From the NCBI GenBank assembly GCA_030621685.1, contig JAUXHF010000033.1, positions 1 to 11,437 of the forward strand: 11,437 bases of DNA, read 5' to 3'. The stretch comes from Spirochaetota bacterium (GTDB taxonomy: Bacteria > Spirochaetota > UBA12135 > COTS27). The position numbers were made by a program, and so were the translations under genes. This document shows positions 7,143 to 11,437 of this stretch, in pieces. The number at the start of each line of letters is the position of its first letter. Position 1 is the first letter of the stretch. The notes beneath the pieces are model-generated. The model was not told where the DNA came from. It ran no database searches and saw only the letters and a program-made list of their open reading frames with translations.

Positions 7143-8174
7143 CTACACTTGGTCTTGGATATAATTGACACCCTTCATGTTCAAAGTAAGCCATTTTTCC
7201 TTTAAGTTATTTTTTATATCTTCAAGAATAAGGTCACTAAACTTTTTCTTGGCGCGTAGATCATCTTCGCTCATGGTAACAATTTCGCCTATCTCCATAA
7301 TATTATTTATTTTAAAGAAGTAATGAGTGGGTATAAGACAGGACAAACTATATACAGAGTAATGGTAAATAGTATCACGTTGAGATTTCACCCCAAGGCT
7401 TTTGGTATCGATGGCCGTGGTAAGCGGAATCTCTATTTCCATATCAGAAAAAGTAAGAAAACATTCTTTTAATATCTGTGCGGCTTTTCGCATGGCTTCC
7501 ACCGGGCTAAGCACGCCATTGGTCTGAATAAGTATTTTCAACTTCTCAAAATCATTACGATTGCCCATAGTCATAGGCTCCACCTCAAAAGCAACATTAA
7601 GCACCGGAGAGTAATCGGCATTCAGCGCTATCGTGTTACGGACCTCAATGTTTTTTTCGATAACTTCACTGGGAACATAGCCTCGTCCAAAGTTAATTTG
7701 CACGTCAAAACCGAAATCGGATTCGCTATTGGCATGGAAAATAACATGCTCAGGATTGCCCACAGAAATAGTATTATCACGAGCAAATTCTGCTGCCGTA
7801 AACACAGTTTCGCCTTTAATATCAAAATGCAAAACTTTACTGCTAAGGCTTTCTCCCTTTATATAAAGAGCCGTTTTCCGCAAGTTCACACAAATTTCTG
7901 TAGTGTCCTCGTACACGCCCACAATGTTTTCATATTCATTTGAAATTTTATCGAAGCGGACAGCAATTATAGCATAACTGTGAAGCCCCGATAGCAACGT
8001 ACGCCGTAAAGAATTTCCTACCGTCTGCGCAAAACCACGTTCGTAGGGAGCAGCAGAAAACTCCATGATGTTTTTTTCTTCACTTAAAACCTTATGTTGA
8101 GGAAACTTCGGTCGCTTGAAATCGCTAACAAGCTTTAGCTCCACCATATTTTTTGTTTGTATTACTTCAGCCAT
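7143..8174 (-). CDS. rpoA: DNA-directed RNA polymerase subunit alpha
   Basis: The alpha subunit dimerises and scaffolds assembly of beta and beta'. The N-terminal domain (about 18-240) carries the hallmark AAPYERGFAQTVGNSLRRTL (41-60) and the DFKRPK stretch (18-23) reminiscent of treponemal alpha subunits. A linker leads to a C-terminal domain from about 273, identified by IMEIGEIVTMSEDDLRAKKK and ILEDIKNNLKE. The length of 343 is normal. The oddity is the DNA-contact surface. Aligned by eye with E. coli, the positions of R265, N268, C269, G296, K298 and S299 hold P282, Y285, F286, S313, L315 and I316. Reduced recognition of upstream A/T elements is a reasonable inference. The gene follows rpsK after 110 bp, where a TATAAT (8214-8219, minus strand) without a good -35 is seen. 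No strong Shine-Dalgarno site precedes the ATG, and rpsD is absent from its usual place before rpoA. Confidence 0.97.
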   Translation of the reverse strand: MAEVIQTKNMVELKLVSDFKRPKFPQHKVLSEEKNIMEFSAAPYERGFAQTVGNSLRRTLLSGLHSYAIIAVRFDKISNEYENIVGVYEDTTEICVNLRKTALYIKGESLSSKVLHFDIKGETVFTAAEFARDNTISVGNPEHVIFHANSESDFGFDVQINFGRGYVPSEVIEKNIEVRNTIALNADYSPVLNVAFEVEPMTMGNRNDFEKLKILIQTNGVLSPVEAMRKAAQILKECFLTFSDMEIEIPLTTAIDTKSLGVKSQRDTIYHYSVYSLSCLIPTHYFFKINNIMEIGEIVTMSEDDLRAKKKFSDLILEDIKNNLKEKWLTLNMKGVNYIQDQV

Positions 8175-8284
8175 AATGTCTTAGTAGGGATCTTCTCTTC
8201 CTTTGTATCTTATATTATAAGAAAAACGAGCTTTAACTCTTGTAGCAACGAGAATATAATCAGAAAAAGGAGTATTCCCTTCTG

Positions 8285-8671
8285 TTAAATTCTCCTAATT
8301 TTCCGAGGCCTGCAACCATTATGCGGGATTCCGGTTACATCACGAATGCTTAATATCTGCACGCCGCTGCCCGCTATAGCCCGAATAGCCGATTCACGAC
8401 CATAACCGGGGCCTTTAACGTAGATATCTACTTCTTTCACGCCATATTTCAAGGCATCACTAAACACAGCGCTGGCTACCACTTGGGCAGCATACCGAGT
8501 GCTTTTGCGATCTCCTTTGAATTTATAGCTTCCCGCCGAACCGGAAACAATAACATTTCCGCTCATATCCGAGACACTTACAATGGTGTTATTAAAGGTA
8601 TTCTTGATATGAACAACAGCTTTAGAGAGCTTTTTCTTGATTTTCTTTTTTTTTTCAGTTCTTGTAGCCAT
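8285..8671 (-). CDS. rpsK: 30S ribosomal protein S11
   Basis: S11 lies on the small-subunit platform next to the mRNA exit. The 128 residues are full length. Diagnostic blocks are HIKNTFNNTIVSVSD (21-35), FKGDRKSTRYAAQ (51-63), VKGPGYGRESAIRA (85-98), and the C-terminal DVTGIPHNGCRPRKIRRI (111-128). The N-terminus is a lysine-rich arm. It starts 29 bases after the rpsM stop in an A/T-only leader with no Shine-Dalgarno site. This is the usual position in the alpha operon, though rpsD, its common downstream neighbour, is missing. Confidence 0.98.
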   Translation of the reverse strand: MATRTEKKKKIKKKLSKAVVHIKNTFNNTIVSVSDMSGNVIVSGSAGSYKFKGDRKSTRYAAQVVASAVFSDALKYGVKEVDIYVKGPGYGRESAIRAIAGSGVQILSIRDVTGIPHNGCRPRKIRRI

Positions 8672-8700
8672 AATATTATTTTAACGCTTAAAAATTATTA

Positions 8701-9075
8701 TTACTTCTTAGCAATTTTCTTGTTAGCAATGGTTTTCCCACGACCCTTGCGTGTTCTGGCATTTGTACTCGTTCGCTGGCCCCTTACAGGAAGTCCTCGG
8801 CGATGACGCATGCCTCGGTAGCAATTAATACTCATAAGACGCTGAATGGCATTTCGCAGCTTATCACGTCTTTCGCCTTCAACGGCCAGCTCGCTTTCAA
8901 TATATTCTCGGAGTTTTATGATATCAGCTTCTTGGAGATCATTTGTTTTTTTGTTGACATCTAAGCCTAAGGTTTTAGCTATTTTCACCGCCGTAGGCCT
9001 GCCTATGCCATAAATGTAGGTTAAGGCCACTTCTATGCGTTTGTTGGGGATGTCTACTCCTGCGATTCTAGCCAT
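8701..9075 (-). CDS. rpsM: 30S ribosomal protein S13
   Basis: S13 forms part of the small-subunit head, contacts the P-site tRNA through its tail, and makes the bridge to the large subunit. The 124 residues are full length. MARIAGVDIPNKRIEVALTY (1-20), IYGIGRPTA (21-29, helix-turn region) and CYRGMRHRRGLPVRGQRT (85-102) with a basic tail are diagnostic. It follows rpmJ after 84 bp. A weak GAG about 9 bases before the ATG is the only candidate ribosome site. Confidence 0.98.
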   Translation of the reverse strand: MARIAGVDIPNKRIEVALTYIYGIGRPTAVKIAKTLGLDVNKKTNDLQEADIIKLREYIESELAVEGERRDKLRNAIQRLMSINCYRGMRHRRGLPVRGQRTSTNARTRKGRGKTIANKKIAKK

Positions 9076-9159
9076 TTTTTATATCTCGGTATATATAATA
9101 TAATTTTTATGTTTTTATTAGGTATGCTTCTAGTAACTCTATATTTACTTGCAGGCAGC

Positions 9160-9273
9160 CTAGCTCTGTCGCTGCTTACACTTTGGGTTTTTGCAGATAA
9201 CGCGCACCACGCCTCGCCGCCGAATAATTCGACAGTTTTTACATATTTTCTTTACAGAACTTCTTACTTTCAA
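9160..9273 (-). CDS. rpmJ: 50S ribosomal protein L36 (TTG start)
   Basis: A 37-codon gene. L36 is a small zinc-binding protein of the large subunit. Its translation begins (M)KVRSSVKKICKNC and ends VICKNPKCKQRQS. It has the family's four zinc ligands with the right spacing: C11, C14, C27 and C32 (C-x2-C-x12-C-x4-C). The fourth is Cys where many L36 proteins have His. There is no ATG or GTG: upstream in frame only two consecutive TTG codons (9271-9273 and 9274-9276) separate it from a stop codon. The first residue of the canonical MKVR matches the TTG at 9273, and an AAGGG Shine-Dalgarno site lies 9 bases before it. It sits 24 bases after the infA stop and before rpsM, its standard position. 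Confidence 0.95.
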   Translation of the reverse strand: MKVRSSVKKICKNCRIIRRRGVVRVICKNPKCKQRQS

Positions 9274-9282
9274 CAAATAGTA

Positions 9283-9287
9283 CCCTT
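9283..9287 (-). promoter_or_regulatory. Shine-Dalgarno site of rpmJ
   Basis: AAGGG on the minus strand lies 9 bases before the TTG at 9273 and 6 before the alternative TTG at 9276. It supports initiation at a TTG codon. Confidence 0.6.
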
Positions 9288-9297
9288 AGCTAGAAAA

Positions 9298-9582
9298 TTA
9301 TTTCTTAGATTTCCGAACCCGATTAGTTTTTTTAGACTTTTTATGTATCATCACTTTTGTACGGACATTTTCACGATACACAATACGTCCTCGGCTAAGG
9401 TCATAAGGTGAAAGCTGCACTTTTACAGTATCTCCGTTCAATATTTTGATATAAAGCATACGCATTTTACCAGAGATATGACATAGTATATCATGGTTAT
9501 TCTCTAAACGAACCTTAAACATAGCATTAGGGAGGCACTCAAGAACAGCCCCTCTTACTTCTATCACATCTTCTTTTGTCAT
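9298..9582 (-). CDS. infA: Translation initiation factor IF-1 with basic C-terminal tail
   Basis: IF-1 occupies the A site of the small subunit during initiation. The OB-fold core is nearly standard: KEDVIEVRGAVLECLPNAMF (3-22), FKVRLENNH (22-30), HISGKMRMLYIKILNGD (35-51), and VQLSPYDLSRGRIVYR (55-70). The usual protein is about 72 residues and ends near here. This one continues for another 24 residues (71-94), eleven of which are Lys or Arg. The ATG lies 231 bp after secY, with a poor ribosome site. The gap is filled by duplicated copies of the secY end. The secY-infA-rpmJ order is common in bacteria, but adk and map, often between secY and infA, are not here. Confidence 0.97.
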   Translation of the reverse strand: MTKEDVIEVRGAVLECLPNAMFKVRLENNHDILCHISGKMRMLYIKILNGDTVKVQLSPYDLSRGRIVYRENVRTKVMIHKKSKKTNRVRKSKK

Positions 9583-9594
9583 GCGAATAATATA

Positions 9595-9878
9595 TTCTTA
9601 CTTTATTTTCTTCTTCAGCGAAAGAATGCTGTTACATGCTCTGCATAGATAGCTGTGTTTCTACTTCTTACTTATTTTTTTTTCTTCGGCGAAAGAAAGC
9701 TATTACATTGCTCTGCATAAATAGCTGTGTTTCTACTTCTTACTTTATTTTCTTCTTCAGCGAAAGAAAGCTGTTACATGCTCTGCATAGATAGCTGTAT
9801 TTCTACTTCTTACTTATTTTTTTTTCTTCGGCGAAAGAAAGCCATCATACTCTCGCATAGAAAGCTGCGTTTCTACTT
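9595..9878 (-). repeat. Four tandem ~71-bp copies of the 3' end of secY
   Basis: Copies begin at 9595, 9665, 9737 and 9807 (steps 70, 72, 70). The last is the real end of secY, covering its final ~22 codons and stop plus a few following bases. The motif GCGAAAGAA recurs at 9618, 9689, 9760 and 9831, exactly 71 apart. Copies 1 and 3 differ at only two positions over about 70 bp. Copies 2 and 4 are identical over their first ~36 bp, including a nine-T run. The pattern is therefore A-B-A-B with a 142-bp higher-order unit. Since 71 is not a multiple of three and each copy keeps a stop, the extra copies are not read as protein extensions. Removing three copies would leave an ordinary ~18-bp gap between secY and infA. 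Confidence 0.95.
9698..9726 (-). repeat. Inverted repeat inside copy 2 of the secY-end repeat
   Basis: AGCTATT (9698-9704) pairs with AATAGCT (9720-9726), with an inner TGC/GCA pairing around the TCT loop. Related, less regular arms occur in copy 1 (9627-9654) and copy 3 (9769-9796), both with ATGC-TCT-GCAT at the tip. The coding copy at the end of secY is less symmetric. The RNA between secY and infA could thus carry a row of small hairpins. Confidence 0.55.
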
Positions 9879-11148
9879 GTTTTATAGTATCTAAAGCTAC
9901 CGCCACTAAGATAAGCAAAGAGGTGCCACCCATTAAATAGGCGAATCCGGGCGACATGCCATTAAAAACATTTATATTAAGTAAAATATCGGGGAACACT
10001 GCTACGATCGCTAAAAAGATAGCCCCAGCAAAAGTGATGCGTATCAAAATACGCTGCAAATATTCCTGAGTTTGCTGGCCGGGGCGAAATCCGGGAACAT
10101 AGCCTCCCTGCCTTTTAAGATTGGCTGCTATCTCTACCGGATTGAATTGCACTTGCGTATATATATAAGCAAAACCAATAACCATAAAGGCGAAAATTAT
10201 TATATAAGCCAGCCTCCCCGGAGTGAAATAGGAAGCCACCGTAGCTACTGTAGGATAATTCGTTCCAAAAAGCTGTGCTATTTGAACAGGGAAAAGCATA
10301 ACAGCCGAGGCGAAAATAATGGGAATGACACCTGTCGGATTTATTTTAAACGGCAGATAACTGTTTTGCCCACCGTACACACGCCTGCCAACAACCTTCC
10401 GAGCAAACTGCACCGTAATTCTACGCTGCCCTTGCTCTTGATAGACTACAAAAAAAGTTACAGCTAAGAAAACAAGCAATAAGAGTACAAAAGCTATGGG
10501 ATTGAAATCTCCGCTACGCACGCTCTCGATGGTTTTCAGAAATTCGCTGGGTAGCCTAGCAGCTATGCCAGCAAAAATAATCAACGAGATGCCGTTTCCA
10601 ATGCCCCGATGCGTAATCTGCTCGCCAAGCCATATTAGAAACATCGTTCCCGTAACAACCGTAATAACAACAATAACTGTGAAAAGTACAGGACGTCCAA
10701 TAAATTCTGCTGAAACAACTCCCTCTTGCTGCGACATCCAGCGGATAATAAGAAAAGATTGTACCACCGAGATAAGCACAGTTCCAAAGTAAATGTATTG
10801 CTGAATCTTCTTTCTTCCACGATCGCCCTCTTTCGCCAAACGCTCTAAATGAGGCACCGCCGTTGTCATGATCTGAATGATAATAGAAGCCGAAATATAA
10901 GGCATTATCCCAAGCCCAAATATTGTAAACCTCTCAAAAGCCCCACCAACAAATAAATCTATATACGAGATTAATCCGCCTAAGGCGCCGCCTTGCAAAG
11001 ATTCAATAAGAGCTTCTAAGCCCAGTGGATCTATTCCGGGAGTAGTGATATGTGATCCTAATCGATAGATAATCAAAGCTACAACCGTAAAAAAAATACG
11101 GTCTCTAAGATCTTTCACTTTAAGAATATTTGAAATTATATTAGCCAT
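9814..11148 (-). CDS. secY: Preprotein translocase channel subunit SecY
   Basis: SecY is the inner-membrane channel for Sec-dependent export and membrane insertion, working with SecE, SecG and SecA. The 444 residues match the family and show the expected ten hydrophobic segments, beginning at about 16-36. The first family signature is seen as FGLGIMPYISASIIIQ (77-92) followed by HLERLAKEGDRGRKK. The second is GEQITHRGIGNGISLIIFAG (175-194). The cytosolic GGYVPGFRPG loop and the tail LSPKKKK are also typical. A good ribosome site, AGGTGAGGT, lies unusually far (about 15 bases) upstream of the ATG. The gene begins 64 bp after rplO. Its last ~22 codons have been copied in tandem downstream, leaving a nine-A run immediately before the stop. 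Confidence 0.98.
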   Translation of the reverse strand: MANIISNILKVKDLRDRIFFTVVALIIYRLGSHITTPGIDPLGLEALIESLQGGALGGLISYIDLFVGGAFERFTIFGLGIMPYISASIIIQIMTTAVPHLERLAKEGDRGRKKIQQYIYFGTVLISVVQSFLIIRWMSQQEGVVSAEFIGRPVLFTVIVVITVVTGTMFLIWLGEQITHRGIGNGISLIIFAGIAARLPSEFLKTIESVRSGDFNPIAFVLLLLVFLAVTFFVVYQEQGQRRITVQFARKVVGRRVYGGQNSYLPFKINPTGVIPIIFASAVMLFPVQIAQLFGTNYPTVATVASYFTPGRLAYIIIFAFMVIGFAYIYTQVQFNPVEIAANLKRQGGYVPGFRPGQQTQEYLQRILIRITFAGAIFLAIVAVFPDILLNINVFNGMSPGFAYLMGGTSLLILVAVALDTIKQVETQLSMREYDGFLSPKKKK

Positions 11149-11212
11149 AATTTATTTTTCACACCTCACCTTTTACGTAGTTTTTTCTTAATATATTTAA
11201 TGGTTACTTGAA

Positions 11213-11437
11213 TTACTTCTTTGTTTTAGTCTCTTCGAAGCTACTTAAACTTTCATCTATAAGTTTTTTAACGCTAGCCGTATAAAAAACAGTATCCGAA
11301 GAAAAAACAAGCTTCTTCGAGAAAGCACTTAATTTATCTCTATTCGTTATTTTGACAAAACCATTTTTTTTCTTTATGAGTTTTTTCTGATGGAGGCTTT
11401 CTAGAGAAACATGGGCTTCATCATCAAAAACACGTTG
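11213..11437 (-). CDS. rplO: 50S ribosomal protein L15, C-terminal part
   Basis: Partial gene: the 74 C-terminal residues plus stop are in the window and the start lies beyond the right edge. The segment VSLESLHQKKLIKKKNGFVK followed by ITNRDKL and a lysine-ended tail fits the C-terminal domain of L15, where a Leu-x-x-Lys-x-Leu-Ile/Val stretch precedes a short strand and a final helix. Its position directly upstream of secY is the nearly universal place of rplO in the spc operon, which carries much of the weight because the sequence itself is divergent. Confidence 0.85.
   Translation of the reverse strand, partial: QRVFDDEAHVSLESLHQKKLIKKKNGFVKITNRDKLSAFSKKLVFSSDTVFYTASVKKLIDESLSSFEETKTKK

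Noticed and set aside
8175..8284. Internal promoter before rpoA
   Set aside because: A TATAAT is present at 8214-8219 (minus strand) but no -35 lies at a workable distance, and AT-rich gaps give such matches by chance.
9109..9411. 100-codon plus-strand frame
   Set aside because: It is antisense to rpmJ and the end of infA, both firmly identified.
9583..9813. Possible short gene, CRISPR-like array or small mobile element between secY and infA
   Set aside because: The repeats are contiguous with no spacers, have no terminal inverted repeats or transposase, and are plainly derived from the secY end.
9814..9830. Nine-A run before the secY stop as a programmed frameshift site
   Set aside because: Both alternative frames meet stop codons within a few codons, so slippage would add only a handful of residues.

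Overview
The window holds 12 protein genes of an AT-rich bacterium. They fall in three blocks. I see no tRNA, rRNA, CRISPR array, insertion sequence or phage gene. Lineage is uncertain. A spirochete or a spirochete-like relative fits best. The reasons are a ribosomal/RNA polymerase cluster without rpsD, adk or map between secY and rplQ, an RpoA N-terminus carrying an FKRPK stretch that I recall from treponemal RpoA, and the general look of SecY and L17. This is inference from memory and was not searched.

Left block (1-2341). A substrate-binding protein of the AapJ/BztA amino-acid ABC transporter family runs leftward off the window edge. It has the clearest promoter and Shine-Dalgarno site in the window and a lipoprotein signal. 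It diverges from a mannose-1-phosphate guanylyltransferase gene (GDP-mannose synthesis), and the two are separated by a 432-bp AT-rich gap.

Middle block (2342-6064). A 342-bp gap holds two small tandem duplications. It is followed by a solitary MoxR-type AAA+ ATPase gene, which converges on priA, the replication-restart helicase gene.

Right block (6197-11437, all on the minus strand). In transcription order: end of rplO, secY, infA, rpmJ, rpsM, rpsK, rpoA, rplQ and a DksA/TraR-type zinc-finger gene. This is the distal part of the spc operon joined to the alpha operon: protein export (SecY), translation initiation (IF1), ribosomal proteins L15, L36, S13, S11 and L17, and the RNA polymerase alpha subunit. 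The DksA-like gene encodes a likely RNA polymerase effector. A stem-loop followed by a T-run separates it from priA. rpmJ is only 37 codons, starts with TTG, and is easily missed.

The most unusual structure is at 9595-9878. The last ~70 bp of secY, including its stop codon, occurs four times in tandem in an A-B-A-B pattern with an exact 142-bp dimer period. This widens the secY-infA gap from about 18 bp to 231 bp. A second point is that the RpoA C-terminal domain appears to lack the residues that contact DNA in E. coli. I do not see a previously undescribed multi-gene system here. Most of the window is housekeeping, and the interest lies in these local structures.
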